Assembly (NCBI GenBank): GCA_030037775.1
Contig: JASHQB010000152.1
Location: 1-43,239, forward strand
Origin: Candidatus Acidiferrales bacterium
GTDB taxonomy: Bacteria; Acidobacteriota; Terriglobia; Acidiferrales; UBA7541
DNA length: 43,239 nt
Reading direction: 5' to 3'
The position numbers and the translations under genes were made by a program. The notes under the pieces are model-generated. The model had not been told where the DNA came from. It made no database searches and saw nothing but the letters and a program-made list of their open reading frames with translations. Numbering within the stretch: position 1 is the stretch's first letter; every line of letters begins with the position of its first letter. Shown here in pieces: positions 16,951 to 25,758 of the stretch.

Positions 16951-18390
16951 ATGGGCGAAATCCTGCTCGAAAACACGCTGACGAATCGCAAAGAAGCGTT
17001 TGTGCCACTTCGCCCGGGCGAAGTGCGCATGTACACATGCGGGCCGACGGTGTACGACTACGCGCACATCGGAAATTACCGGACATTCGTTTTCCAAGAT
17101 ATTTTGCGACGATTCTTGCGTTCGCGCGGGCTGCGCATGAACCACGTGATGAACTTGACCGATGTGGACGACCGGATCATCCAGAACGCGGCAGAGAAGG
17201 GGATCAGCATCTTCGACTACACCGCGCAGTACATCCAAGCGTTCAAAGAAGACATGAAGGCGCTAAGCTGCGAGACGCCCGAGCACGTGGTTCGCGCGAC
17301 GGATCACATCGCGGACATGGTCAGCCTGATCCAGAAGCTCGAAGCCAAAGGGTTGACGTATCGCAGCGACGGCTCGATTTATTACCGCATCGCGAAGTTT
17401 CCGGCATACGGCAAGCTGTCGAAGGTGGATTTGAGCGGGATCAAAGCGGGCGCGCGAGTGGAAACGGATCGATACGAAAAAGATGACGCACGCGATTTCG
17501 CGCTGTGGAAGGCGCCGAAGCCGGGCGAGCATTTCTGGGAGACGGAAATTGGTCCGGGGCGCCCGGGCTGGCACATCGAATGCTCGGCGATGGCGATGAA
17601 GTATCTCGGCGACACGCTGGACATTCACACGGGCGGAATCGATTTGGCGTTTCCGCATCACGAAAACGAAATCGCGCAGAGCGAAGCGGCGACCGGCCAT
17701 CCCTTCGTCAAGTATTGGCTGCACGCTGAGCACTTGATCATCGATGGCGAGAAGATGTCGAAATCGCTCGGCAATTTCTATACGCTGCGCGACCTGTTCA
17801 AGAAAGGGCACAAGCCTTCGACCGTCCGGTACTTGCTGGCTTCTGTGCCGTACCGCCGGCAGCTTAATTTCACGGCGGACAGTATTCAACAGGCGGCGAG
17901 CTCCGTTGAGCGGCTGCGGAATTTTGTGGTGCGGCTCAAGGAAGCGAAGTTTCCTGCAGGTTCGAACGCTGCGATGGAACAGCGAGCGCGAAAAGCCATC
18001 GCGGATTTTGAAGCGGGCCTGTCGGACGATTTGAATACAGCCCTCGCGCTTGCGGCGATTTTTGATTTGGTCCGCGATGTGAATACCGCCATCGACCGCG
18101 GCGAATTCCGGCAACAGGATGCGTTGCACGTCCTCTCAGCGATGAAGAAGTTTGATCAGATTTTCGCAGTACTCGAAGACAACGATGACACGAACCTCCA
18201 ATCCGTCGGCTTTACGCCCAGCGGTCCGGAGATCAGCCCTGAGGAGATCGAAGCGCTCATCGCGGAGCGGCAGAAGGCGCGTGAGCATCGCAACTTCAAG
18301 CGTGCCGACGAAATACGCCAAGAGCTTGCAGAACGTGGTATCCTCCTTGAGGATACTCGCGATGGCGGGGTCCGCTGGAAAAAGAAATGA
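16951..18390 (+). CDS. cysS: Cysteinyl-tRNA synthetase
   Basis: The 479-residue class I aminoacyl-tRNA synthetase charges tRNA-Cys. The zinc-binding Cys30 (YTCGPTVYD) is followed by the HIGH-type motif HIGN at 39-42. Further zinc ligands are the Cys of WHIECSAM and the His of FPHHENE. KMSKS is at 268-272, and an anticodon-binding helical domain ends with FKRADEIRQELAERGI. The length matches the family (about 460-490). A weak GAAGGT lies before the ATG. It is transcribed alone; the cognate tRNA-Cys lies 7 kb downstream at 25419. Confidence 0.97.
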   Translation: MGEILLENTLTNRKEAFVPLRPGEVRMYTCGPTVYDYAHIGNYRTFVFQDILRRFLRSRGLRMNHVMNLTDVDDRIIQNAAEKGISIFDYTAQYIQAFKEDMKALSCETPEHVVRATDHIADMVSLIQKLEAKGLTYRSDGSIYYRIAKFPAYGKLSKVDLSGIKAGARVETDRYEKDDARDFALWKAPKPGEHFWETEIGPGRPGWHIECSAMAMKYLGDTLDIHTGGIDLAFPHHENEIAQSEAATGHPFVKYWLHAEHLIIDGEKMSKSLGNFYTLRDLFKKGHKPSTVRYLLASVPYRRQLNFTADSIQQAASSVERLRNFVVRLKEAKFPAGSNAAMEQRARKAIADFEAGLSDDLNTALALAAIFDLVRDVNTAIDRGEFRQQDALHVLSAMKKFDQIFAVLEDNDDTNLQSVGFTPSGPEISPEEIEALIAERQKAREHRNFKRADEIRQELAERGILLEDTRDGGVRWKKK

Positions 18391-18547
18391 GCCCTCAATC
18401 TCGATATCCGCTTTCCTGGCAGAGTTCCCCCGCTCGGCAGCGGCCGAGTTTGTTCGGAGTCGATTAACCTTCTCTCCCTCCTTCTCAGTGCATGCCCCCG
18501 CGCCATGCTGAGGCGCACGCACGAAAAATTCATACAAGGAGCGCGAC

Positions 18548-19897
18548 ATGCTAGATGTGGAGAATTGGAAACTTCCCCACCTTGTGACATCGCTGCCGGG
18601 CCCGAAGGCACGGCAGGTAGTCGACCTGGACAGCCAGTTTGTTTCACCGTCTTACACGCGCGATTATCCACTCGTAGTGTCGAGGGGGCGCGGGGCAGTT
18701 GTCGAAGATGTGGATGGCAATCATTTTCTGGATTTCGCGGCGGGCATCGCCGTTGTGGCTACCGGGCATTGCCATCCGGAAGTGGTTGCGGCGATTCAGA
18801 AGCAGGCCGCGGAATTGATTCACATGTCCGGCACGGATTTTTACTACCCCAACATGGCCCAGCTCGCGCAGAAACTTGCGGCGATTGCGCCCGGAAAAAG
18901 CCCGAAGCGCGTTTATTTCGGCAACTCCGGAGCGGAGGCTATCGAAGCCGCGATTAAGCTGGCTCGGTACCACACCAAGCGCGACAAACTCATTGCTTTC
19001 CACGGCGCATTCCACGGCCGCACAATCGGGGCGCTTTCGCTCACGGCCAGTCGGGCCATTCAACGGAAGGGTTTCGGAAACCTGCTTGCAGGCGTAGCCC
19101 ATACGCCATTTCCGGACACGTATCGGGGTACTTATGGCGTGAGGCCGGAATGCGCTTCGCAGGACTGCCTGAGTTATCTGGTGAACGAACTATTTCGCCG
19201 CCGCGTGGATCCGGAAGAAGTGGCGGCGATTTTCGTCGAACCTATTCAAGGCGAGGGGGGCTATTTGCCGGCGCCGGCCGAATTCCTGCAAGGGCTGCAG
19301 AGAATCTGCCGCGAGCATGGAATCTTGCTGGTGGCGGACGAAATACAGTGCGGAATGGGCCGCACCGGCAAGTGGTGGGCGAGCGAGCACGCGGGCATAG
19401 AGCCGGACATTGTGTGCGTGGCCAAGGGTATCGCGTCGGGAATGCCCCTTGGTGCAATGATCGCGTGCTGCGAGATAATGGACTGGAAGCCGGGTGCACA
19501 TGCTTCCACATTTGGCGGAAATCCGGTGTGCATCGCCGCTTCCCTGGCCACCATTCGCCTGCTTGAGGAGCGTTACATGGCCAACGCCGCGCGCATGGGA
19601 GAATTTATCATGCGCCGCACGGCGGACTGGCCCAGCCGGCACAAGATCGTGGGGGAAGTTCGCGGCAAAGGACTCATGATCGGAATCGAATTTGTCCGCG
19701 ACCAGAGAACCAAAGAGCGCGCGCCGGATCTGCGGAACAAAATCGTGCAGATGGCCTTTCTTCGGGGTTTGCTTGTTCTCGGTTCGGGCGACACCACGCT
19801 GCGTCTTTGTCCAGCGCTCATCATCGATGAAGAGCAGGCTGATTTTGCTCTGCGCACACTCGATGGCATCATCACGGAAGTCGAGCGCGAAGTGTAG
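18548..19897 (+). CDS. Class III PLP-dependent aminotransferase (GABA/acetylornithine type)
   Basis: The 449-residue enzyme is a fold-type I, class III aminotransferase. The PLP-binding features are GNSGAEAIEAAIKLAR near residues 119-134, VADEIQCGMGRTGK near 262-275 with the PLP-contacting Asp, and the Schiff-base lysine in CVAKGIASG (Lys293). It then has HASTFGGNPVC, typical of the family. Such proteins are often labelled acetylornithine aminotransferase family, but at 449 residues it is closer to 4-aminobutyrate aminotransferases and amino-acid racemases. No arginine or GABA genes are adjacent, so the substrate is open. AAGGAG lies seven bases before the ATG. Confidence 0.92.
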   Translation: MLDVENWKLPHLVTSLPGPKARQVVDLDSQFVSPSYTRDYPLVVSRGRGAVVEDVDGNHFLDFAAGIAVVATGHCHPEVVAAIQKQAAELIHMSGTDFYYPNMAQLAQKLAAIAPGKSPKRVYFGNSGAEAIEAAIKLARYHTKRDKLIAFHGAFHGRTIGALSLTASRAIQRKGFGNLLAGVAHTPFPDTYRGTYGVRPECASQDCLSYLVNELFRRRVDPEEVAAIFVEPIQGEGGYLPAPAEFLQGLQRICREHGILLVADEIQCGMGRTGKWWASEHAGIEPDIVCVAKGIASGMPLGAMIACCEIMDWKPGAHASTFGGNPVCIAASLATIRLLEERYMANAARMGEFIMRRTADWPSRHKIVGEVRGKGLMIGIEFVRDQRTKERAPDLRNKIVQMAFLRGLLVLGSGDTTLRLCPALIIDEEQADFALRTLDGIITEVEREV

Positions 19898-19926
19898 CCA
19901 TCCGGGCGCCTCTCGAGCGGAGGAAG

Positions 19927-20463
19927 ATGCCTCGCATTTTGGACGTCGGCTGCGGGCCGAAGAAATATCCGGGTTCGATCGGTATCGATATGAACCCGGA
20001 CACCGCGGCCGATGTTCTTTGCCATTTGGATCAAGGCTCGCTGCCGTTTCGCGACAGCGTTTTTGACGAGGTGCGAGCGGTTCACTTGATCGAGCACGTC
20101 GACAACGTGATTCGCACCATTGAAGAATTTCATCGCGTGGCGCGGCCTGGCGGCATCATATTCTTAGTGACGCCTCATTACACCGATTTCAGTTCGTTCT
20201 GCGACCCCACGCACCGCTGGCACCTCAACAGTTTTTCCTTTTGGTATTTTTATCCCGAGGGGCTGCATGGAGAGGCGTCGTGGTATTCGTGCGCGCGGCT
20301 CAAGCAGCGGCGCCTTCGTGTGCGTTTGCTTCAGGTGTGGAGGTATTTGGGATTTGAATTTCTGGTGAACCACTCGCTGCGCTTTCGGCGATTCTGGGAA
20401 TTCTATCTGTGCTATGTAGTGCGTGGAAAAGTGATGGAGTTCGAGCTGGAGGTGCTGAAGTAA
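19927..20463 (+). CDS. Class I SAM-dependent methyltransferase
   Basis: The 178-residue protein starts directly with motif I, LDVGCGPKK (residues 5-13), followed by the acidic post-I Asp in GIDMNPD, an RAVHLIEHVDN motif and FHRVARPGGIIFLVTPH. This is the methyltransferase type 11 pattern, for a small unidentified acceptor. The C-terminal part is rich in Arg, Trp and aromatic residues. It lies 29 nt after the aminotransferase and its stop codon shares one base with the ATG of the YraN gene, so the three form an operon. Confidence 0.88.
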   Translation: MPRILDVGCGPKKYPGSIGIDMNPDTAADVLCHLDQGSLPFRDSVFDEVRAVHLIEHVDNVIRTIEEFHRVARPGGIIFLVTPHYTDFSSFCDPTHRWHLNSFSFWYFYPEGLHGEASWYSCARLKQRRLRVRLLQVWRYLGFEFLVNHSLRFRRFWEFYLCYVVRGKVMEFELEVLK

Positions 20464-20930
20464 TGCCGCTGTTTTCGCGCGTTATTTTCGGCGTCGTGCA
20501 ACTCGCATCGCGCCGTGGCTTGGCGGCCGCCAAGGCGGACGAAACGAGCAAGGAGCAGGCACGCCGCCGCGGGATCAACGGCGAGACCTACGCGTATTGG
20601 TATTTGCGGCGCCACGGATACGTTTTTGTGGCGCGCAACTATCGCGTGCCCGGCGACAAAGCGGAAATTGATATGGTCGGTTATGATGGCCCGGTCCTGG
20701 CATTTGTCGAAGTGAAAACGCGGAGCGGCACGGACAAGCATCCCGGCCAGCCGGAAGAGGCCGTCACGCCGGAAAAGCGGTTCCACGTCGAGCGCATGGC
20801 AAAGAGATTCCTGGCCGAGCGCCGGAGGCCTGGCGTTTCGTGGCGCTTCGACGTGGTGGCCATCGAGAGCCGCTCCGGGCGCCCGCCGGACGTTCGCTTA
20901 TACAAAAATGCCTTTAGCGCAGCGCATTGA
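20463..20930 (+). CDS. YraN/UPF0102-family endonuclease-like protein
   Basis: The 155-residue protein belongs to the YraN family, which has a restriction-endonuclease-like fold of uncertain role. Seen here are GINGETYAYWYLRRHGY near residues 37-53, the RNYRVPGDKAEIDMV strand and the FVEVKTRSG motif, giving the D...ExK metal site. An unusual N-terminal extension of about 35 residues precedes the domain (MPLFSRVIFGVVQLAS). The ATG overlaps the TAA of the methyltransferase (TAATG), so translation is coupled. Confidence 0.9.
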   Translation: MPLFSRVIFGVVQLASRRGLAAAKADETSKEQARRRGINGETYAYWYLRRHGYVFVARNYRVPGDKAEIDMVGYDGPVLAFVEVKTRSGTDKHPGQPEEAVTPEKRFHVERMAKRFLAERRRPGVSWRFDVVAIESRSGRPPDVRLYKNAFSAAH

Positions 20931-21032
20931 TGTGTGTAGTACTCATGGCCTCCATTTTTCAGCCGTGGTGAGTCTCGCGGAGTAAAATAGAAACAGTTTC
21001 AGTTTTCTGCAGAATTGCAGAAGGAGAGAAGA

Positions 21033-22034
21033 TTGCCCGAACTACGTAAGGACCCAATCACCGGCCGCTGGGTGATTATTTCCACCGACCGCGGAAAGCG
21101 GCCGTCGGATTTTGTTCGCGAAAGCGTACAGATGAAAGGGGGTTCTTTTTGCCCGTTTTGTCCCGGCAACGAATCGCGCACTCCTCCGGAGATACTTGCG
21201 TACGGCCGCAACGGCAGCGGCAGGGATACGCCCGGCTGGAGCGTACGCGTGGTGCCCAACAAGTTCCCGGCGCTGGGGATCGAAGGGAATCTTGACCGCC
21301 AGGGCGAGGGCCTTTTCGATCGCATGAACGGCATCGGCGCGCACGAAGTCATCATTGAGACTCCTGACCACCAAAGCACGCTGGCTTCGCTGACGGACAA
21401 GTCTATTGAAGAAGTGTTGTGGGCTTATCGCGATCGCGTCCTGGACCTGAAGAATGACAAGCGATTCCGCTATATTTTGCTTTTCAAGAATCATGGCGAG
21501 GCCGCCGGGGCTTCGCTGGAGCACACTCATTCGCAATTAATCGCTCTGCCCATCGTTCCCAAGCGCGTTCGCGAAGAAGTCGACAGCTCCAAGCGCTACT
21601 TCGACGTGAAAGAGCGCTGCATCTTCTGCGACGTCATACGCCAGGAAACCGAAACCGGCACTCGCGTGATTCTCGGCAATGATCAATTCATCGCACTCGC
21701 ACCCTACGCGCCGCGCTTTCCTTTTGAAACTTGGATTCTTCCGCGCCAGCACAGCTCGTCGTTTGAAAATCAGGCCAGCCCCGTTTACGGCAGCTTGGCC
21801 AAGCTGTTTCATGAGTTCCTTCGCCGTTTAGACGCTGTGCTGAATTGCCCGGCGTACAACTACGTCATACACACCTCGCCCATCGGCGAGGAGATCAACG
21901 AGCATTATCACTGGCACGTGGAAATGATGCCCAAGCTGACGCGGGTGGCCGGCTTCGAGTGGGGTACGGGTTTCTACATCAACCCCACGCCGCCCGAAGA
22001 GGCGGCGCGGTTTCTGCGAGAAGCTCAGTTGTAA
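21033..22034 (+). CDS. galT: Galactose-1-phosphate uridylyltransferase-like HIT-superfamily nucleotidyltransferase
   Basis: The 333-residue protein has the GalT layout. CPFC zinc-binding cysteines are at 40 and 43, and the catalytic motif HTHSQ at 164-168 has His166 as the expected nucleophile, with Thr in place of the usual Pro of HPH. A second half carries FCDVIRQE and the HYHWHVEMMPKLTR motif. It would transfer UMP between UDP-glucose and galactose-1-phosphate in the Leloir pathway. Related enzymes act on ADP-glucose, and no galK, galE or other sugar gene is beside it, so substrate is not certain. The start is TTG at 21033, with GAAGGAG six bases upstream; another TTG at 21015 would place this site inside the gene. 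It is convergent with the next gene, 8 nt apart. Confidence 0.85.
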   Translation: MPELRKDPITGRWVIISTDRGKRPSDFVRESVQMKGGSFCPFCPGNESRTPPEILAYGRNGSGRDTPGWSVRVVPNKFPALGIEGNLDRQGEGLFDRMNGIGAHEVIIETPDHQSTLASLTDKSIEEVLWAYRDRVLDLKNDKRFRYILLFKNHGEAAGASLEHTHSQLIALPIVPKRVREEVDSSKRYFDVKERCIFCDVIRQETETGTRVILGNDQFIALAPYAPRFPFETWILPRQHSSSFENQASPVYGSLAKLFHEFLRRLDAVLNCPAYNYVIHTSPIGEEINEHYHWHVEMMPKLTRVAGFEWGTGFYINPTPPEEAARFLREAQL

Positions 22035-22042
22035 GCCGGAAC

Positions 22043-23011
22043 TTAGACCAGCACTTCCGGCACTTCCATTCTACCCGCACGGAATGCGGATTCGAATGCG
22101 GCCACGCACTTGGGATCGAAGTCCGTTCCCGCGCCTTTCGAGATGATGTCGCGAGCCTCGAAGGGGGACATCGCCTTGCGATACGGCCGGTCGCTGACCA
22201 GCGCATCGTACACGTCAGCAACGGAGATGATGCGCGCTTCGATGGGAATGTCCTCGCCCTTGGTTACGTGATAGCCGGAGCCATCAAACTTGTCGTGGTG
22301 CGCCAAAATAATCGGCAACACACGGCGAAGCGTTCCGCCGACGGCCACTGGTCTGAGCGCCTCCACTCCGCGTGGCAGGTGCGCTTGCACTTCGGCGATT
22401 TCGTCTTCCGAGAGCCGCGCGGATTTATAGAGGATGGTGCGGCTGACTTCCAGCTTGCCGATGTCGTGCAACAGGGCGGCAGCGCGGACGTCTTCAATCT
22501 GGTCCTCTGGCAGCCCCATCTCGGCGGCCAATCGCGCAGCATAGACGGAAACGCGGTAAGAATGGTTCTGAGTGTATTTGTCGTTGGAAATCACTTGGCA
22601 GAGAATCTGCAAGACGCCGAAATAGGTCTCGCGCAGCTCGCCCATGCCCTTTTCCTTTACTTCATAGAGGGTGCCCATGGCATAGGCGGTGATCACTAGG
22701 AAGCCGCCCCATACGGCGACGTCCGCCCATCCGACCAGGTGTCGCATGCTCACGCCTTGTCCCGAGGCAAGTGCGACGGGATTCACCAGGTTGAGCCATG
22801 AGACGATCAGAATGGATGCCAAGGCGGTCTGGACCGCGCGTGCACGCCCGAAGTAATAGGCGGCGAAAAGTGTCGGCAGGTTGTAAAACGACAAAACCAA
22901 CCTTTGCCCTGATACAAAGAAATTGATGATCGCTGCAAACAGGATGATGGAGAGAATCAACCAAAGCTCTTTGTTGATCTCCAGAATCCGGTTGACGATA
23001 GTCTTCTTCAC
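22043..23011 (-). CDS. Membrane HD-GYP-type phosphohydrolase
   Basis: The 322-residue protein has three or four N-terminal membrane helices (about residues 15-35, 44-56, 60-80 and 95-113) and a C-terminal HD domain. It shows the HxxRV helix (His150), LLHDIGK with His182/Asp183, then HHDKFDGSGYH at 238-248 and SVADVYDALVSDRPYRKA. This is the HD-GYP module that degrades cyclic di-GMP, with His replacing Pro of GYP and HHD replacing HHE. The start is GTG, with CCGGAGG seven bases upstream; the open frame continues 306 nt further without support. Divergent from sppA. It probably senses something at the membrane and tunes c-di-GMP, but the changed motif leaves activity open. Confidence 0.88.
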   Translation of the reverse strand: MKKTIVNRILEINKELWLILSIILFAAIINFFVSGQRLVLSFYNLPTLFAAYYFGRARAVQTALASILIVSWLNLVNPVALASGQGVSMRHLVGWADVAVWGGFLVITAYAMGTLYEVKEKGMGELRETYFGVLQILCQVISNDKYTQNHSYRVSVYAARLAAEMGLPEDQIEDVRAAALLHDIGKLEVSRTILYKSARLSEDEIAEVQAHLPRGVEALRPVAVGGTLRRVLPIILAHHDKFDGSGYHVTKGEDIPIEARIISVADVYDALVSDRPYRKAMSPFEARDIISKGAGTDFDPKCVAAFESAFRAGRMEVPEVLV

Positions 23012-23243
23012 AGCCGTTCCTCCGGTTGAGAATTTGCTGGGCCCCGGGCCGCCGACGTCTCTCGATGGTAACAACTGGCCGGGCGCGCTGCGGCTTGCCG
23101 TAACAGATTTTGTCCATCCGAATAACTGTACGAGCAGAAACCGCACCTGTACGAAGGAACAGGGGCAAAACGTGGCGATTTTTTTTGCCAAATGGTAGTT
23201 TGGAAAAGGCTCGCCGCGCAGCGGGAGGACGAGGAGGACGCAG

Positions 23244-24965
23244 ATGACCTGGGGACAAAGACGCACTTTGGTGATTCTACTGGTCGTTGCGGCAGTCATA
23301 ATCATGGTCGCGACCATTCCTCACTGGTCGTTCTTTTCCGGGCCGCCCATTTCGTGGAATTCCGTCCTCGTCCTTAGCCTCAGCGGCTCGATCGAAGAGC
23401 AGCAGCCCCCAGATGTCTCCAGTTTTTTCCTTGGTTCTCAGCCGCTCGTACTTCACGAAATCAACGACGCCATCGACCAGGCTCGCTCCGATTCGCGCAT
23501 CAAGGGCTTGGTCGTGCGCATTGCGTCCATGGATACCGGCTGGGCCAAACTTGAAGAAATCCACCAACACCTGCTCGATTTTCGCGCCAGCGGCAAGCCC
23601 AGCGTTTGTTATCTGGGGTACGATGGTGAGGAAAACGCGGAATACTACGTGGCCACCGGCTGCGATCAAATCTGGCTGACGCCCACTAATCCCCTGGATG
23701 TCCGCGGCATGATGGCCGAAGCGACTTTCCTTCGCGGCACTCTGGACAAACTGCATATCGTCCCGGATTTTTTCCATATCGCCGAGTTCAAAACGGCAAC
23801 CAACGAATACACTGAGAAGAAATTCACGCCGGCGCATCGCGAGGAAGTCACCTCCTTGCTTGCGAGTCTTTATGGCCAGTATCTGACCGAGGTTTCCTCG
23901 GCGCGCGATATGAGCCGTGCACGATTTGCTGAACTCGTGCAGGCGGGCCCGTTTCTCGCGCAGGATGCCCTTCAAAACAGGCTGGTCGACCGCCTGGGCT
24001 ACTGGGACCAGGTGCAGGAATACTTCCAGCGGAAAACCGGCTCTTGGAATCCCGTGGATTTCTCAGACTATCGGCGGAGTCTAGACGACGGCAGCGGACC
24101 GCAGATCGCCATCATTTATGCGTCGGGTGAAATTGTCTCCGGCGCTTCGCAATATTCAACCACGGGCACGGAGGTCATGGGCGGTGATTCGGTCGCTGCG
24201 GACATTCGCCGCGCGCGGACGGACTCAGGAATCCGAGCGATTGTTCTGCGCGTTGACTCGCCGGGAGGCTCCTCCCTTGCGAGCGAGGTGATTCGTCGCG
24301 AAGTGCAACTCGCGCGGGAGCAAAAACCAGTGGTCGTCTCCATGTCGGATTTGGCGGCTTCCGGCGGCTATTGGATTTCGATGTCCGCTGACAAGATCGT
24401 CGCCGATCCCGACACTATCACCGCGTCCATTGGAGTGTTCAGCGGCAAGATGAACATCGCCGGCCTTTACCAGCTCCTCGGCATCAGCACCGACTTTGTG
24501 GCCACCGGCGACAACGCCACGGTCTATTCCGATCAGCAGGACTTCACACCCGCGCAGCAACAGACGATTCAGAAAATGCTGAATGAGGTGTATGCAAACT
24601 TCACTGAGGGAGTTGCCGCTGGCCGCCATTTGCCCATTGCCACCGTGGATAGCATTGCCAAGGGCCGCGTCTGGAGCGGCGAGCAGGCCAAGGGCCTGGG
24701 TCTTGTGGATGAATTGGGCGATACCGACCGCGCCATTGAAGTTGCGAAGCAGCTCGCCCACATTCCCGCGAACGAATCCGTCGAGGTCGTGCGCTTGCCT
24801 AAGCCGAAGTCACTTTTCGATTTCTTGCTCGCGCGCGCGCAGGGTGAAGTGTCGGCTTCGCAAGGCGCGCGCGGCTCTGCCCAGTCACTGCTCCAGCGAT
24901 TATCGGCAATGGTACGCAGCGAGCCGGTGCGCGCGCAAATGCCATTCACTTTGACGATTCACTGA
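23244..24965 (+). CDS. sppA: Signal peptide peptidase SppA, long form
   Basis: The 573-residue protein is a two-domain serine protease of family S49. One N-terminal membrane helix (about 8-26) is followed by two repeated SppA domains. The catalytic lysine is Lys183 in AEFKTATNEYT, within the N-terminal repeat. The serine nucleophile is Ser373 in LAASGGYW, in the C-terminal repeat, which also has LRVDSPGGSS. This split Lys-Ser dyad is as in E. coli SppA (about 618 residues). It degrades cleaved signal peptides in the inner membrane, facing the periplasm. GAGGAGG lies eight bases before the ATG. Confidence 0.94.
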   Translation: MTWGQRRTLVILLVVAAVIIMVATIPHWSFFSGPPISWNSVLVLSLSGSIEEQQPPDVSSFFLGSQPLVLHEINDAIDQARSDSRIKGLVVRIASMDTGWAKLEEIHQHLLDFRASGKPSVCYLGYDGEENAEYYVATGCDQIWLTPTNPLDVRGMMAEATFLRGTLDKLHIVPDFFHIAEFKTATNEYTEKKFTPAHREEVTSLLASLYGQYLTEVSSARDMSRARFAELVQAGPFLAQDALQNRLVDRLGYWDQVQEYFQRKTGSWNPVDFSDYRRSLDDGSGPQIAIIYASGEIVSGASQYSTTGTEVMGGDSVAADIRRARTDSGIRAIVLRVDSPGGSSLASEVIRREVQLAREQKPVVVSMSDLAASGGYWISMSADKIVADPDTITASIGVFSGKMNIAGLYQLLGISTDFVATGDNATVYSDQQDFTPAQQQTIQKMLNEVYANFTEGVAAGRHLPIATVDSIAKGRVWSGEQAKGLGLVDELGDTDRAIEVAKQLAHIPANESVEVVRLPKPKSLFDFLLARAQGEVSASQGARGSAQSLLQRLSAMVRSEPVRAQMPFTLTIH

Positions 24966-24992
24966 AAAATGCGGGGGGGGGAGGAGCATGCC

Positions 24993-25352
24993 ATGGAAGA
25001 TTTTCCGGACTTCATGAAACATCCGGCGGACCGAATCGCTGCAAGCAGCCAGTCCACTTCTGGAGCGGAAGGGTATGTCTTTGATGGAGCGGATGGAAAT
25101 CAGATGACGTTTTGGACGTGTCACGAATCCGCCGCGTCGACTCCCCATGCGCATGACTATGACGAATACTTCGTCGTTCTGCAGGGTTGCTATACGCTGA
25201 TTATCGACGGCAAGCGCATTCCAGTTCGGGCTGGAGAAGAGTATTTCATTCCCGGTGGGATCTGGCACTGTGGTGAGTCGATCGCTGGTACACGAACGAT
25301 CCATGCCTTCGGGGGCCGGCGCGCTGAACGGAGCTTCCGAGCTTCCCACTGA
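24993..25352 (+). CDS. Small cupin-domain protein
   Basis: The 119-residue protein is a single-domain cupin. The first metal motif is PHAHDYDEYFVVLQG (residues about 48-62), and the second is weak, with IPGGIWHCGES. The substrate or ligand cannot be read. The start at 24993 is chosen because GGGGAGGAG lies six bases upstream; an ATG at 24969 would translate that site. The ribosome binding site follows a run of nine G. It is 27 nt downstream of sppA and is probably co-transcribed. Confidence 0.75.
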   Translation: MEDFPDFMKHPADRIAASSQSTSGAEGYVFDGADGNQMTFWTCHESAASTPHAHDYDEYFVVLQGCYTLIIDGKRIPVRAGEEYFIPGGIWHCGESIAGTRTIHAFGGRRAERSFRASH

Positions 25353-25378
25353 TCCGCTACTTTGCCTCAATTCCCTGG

Positions 25379-25405
25379 TTGACGCTATCCGACTTTGGCT
25401 ATACT
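25379..25405 (+). promoter_or_regulatory. Promoter of tRNA-Cys
   Basis: TTGACG (25379-25384) and TATACT (25400-25405) are separated by 15 nt, slightly short. The start would lie near 25412, only a few bases before the tRNA at 25419. Confidence 0.5.
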
Positions 25406-25418
25406 AGTTTGGTTTACC

Positions 25419-25493
25419 GGCGCGGTACCCAAGTGGTAAGGGAGAGGTCTGCAAAACCTTTATACGTGGGTTCGATTCCCACCCGCGCCTCCA
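25419..25493 (+). tRNA. tRNA-Cys (anticodon GCA)
   Basis: The full cloverleaf is visible. The acceptor stem is GGCGCGG/CCGCGCC, the D-stem CCC/GGG, the anticodon stem GAGGT/ACCTT with loop CTGCAAA, and the T-stem GTGGG/CCCAC with loop TTCGATT. The encoded 3-prime CCA ends at 25493. The anticodon GCA is at 25451-25453. It is convergent with the cytochrome operon. Confidence 0.96.
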
Positions 25494-25548
25494 AATTTCT
25501 CCTCTTACTCGCAATCAATTAGAGAAAGCGTATTTGCTATCGCTCACC

Positions 25549-25758
25549 TCATCTGCCGTCCCCTGTGGGCGGCTTCCCGACAAAGACCAACGACGCCAGG
25601 AACACCAGAATCCCCAGGCCAATGAGCGTAGCCGCGACAAAAGCAAAGAGCACGAAGGACAGCGGGTGAAACCACAGGAGACTGGCGATTTCCACCAGCA
25701 GGCCCAGAACAATCAAGGCGCTTGAAATTTGCAGCAGCCGGTGGATTCCGCGTTTCAT
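25549..25758 (-). CDS. Small two-helix membrane protein in the cytochrome operon
   Basis: The 69-residue protein (MKRGIHRLLQISSALIVLG) has a basic N-terminus, two hydrophobic helices (about 10-29 and 33-58) and a short Gly/Lys-rich tail. The ATG overlaps the TGA of the NapC-like gene (ATGA), so it is translationally coupled and the last gene of the operon. No family is recognised. The position suggests an assembly or stabilising partner of the membrane cytochrome. Confidence 0.7.
   Translation of the reverse strand: MKRGIHRLLQISSALIVLGLLVEIASLLWFHPLSFVLFAFVAATLIGLGILVFLASLVFVGKPPTGDGR

Noticed and set aside
25419-25493. tRNA-Cys as an integration site for a mobile element carrying the cytochrome operon
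   Set aside because: No integrase and no direct repeat of the tRNA 3-prime end is visible at the other side of the operon.
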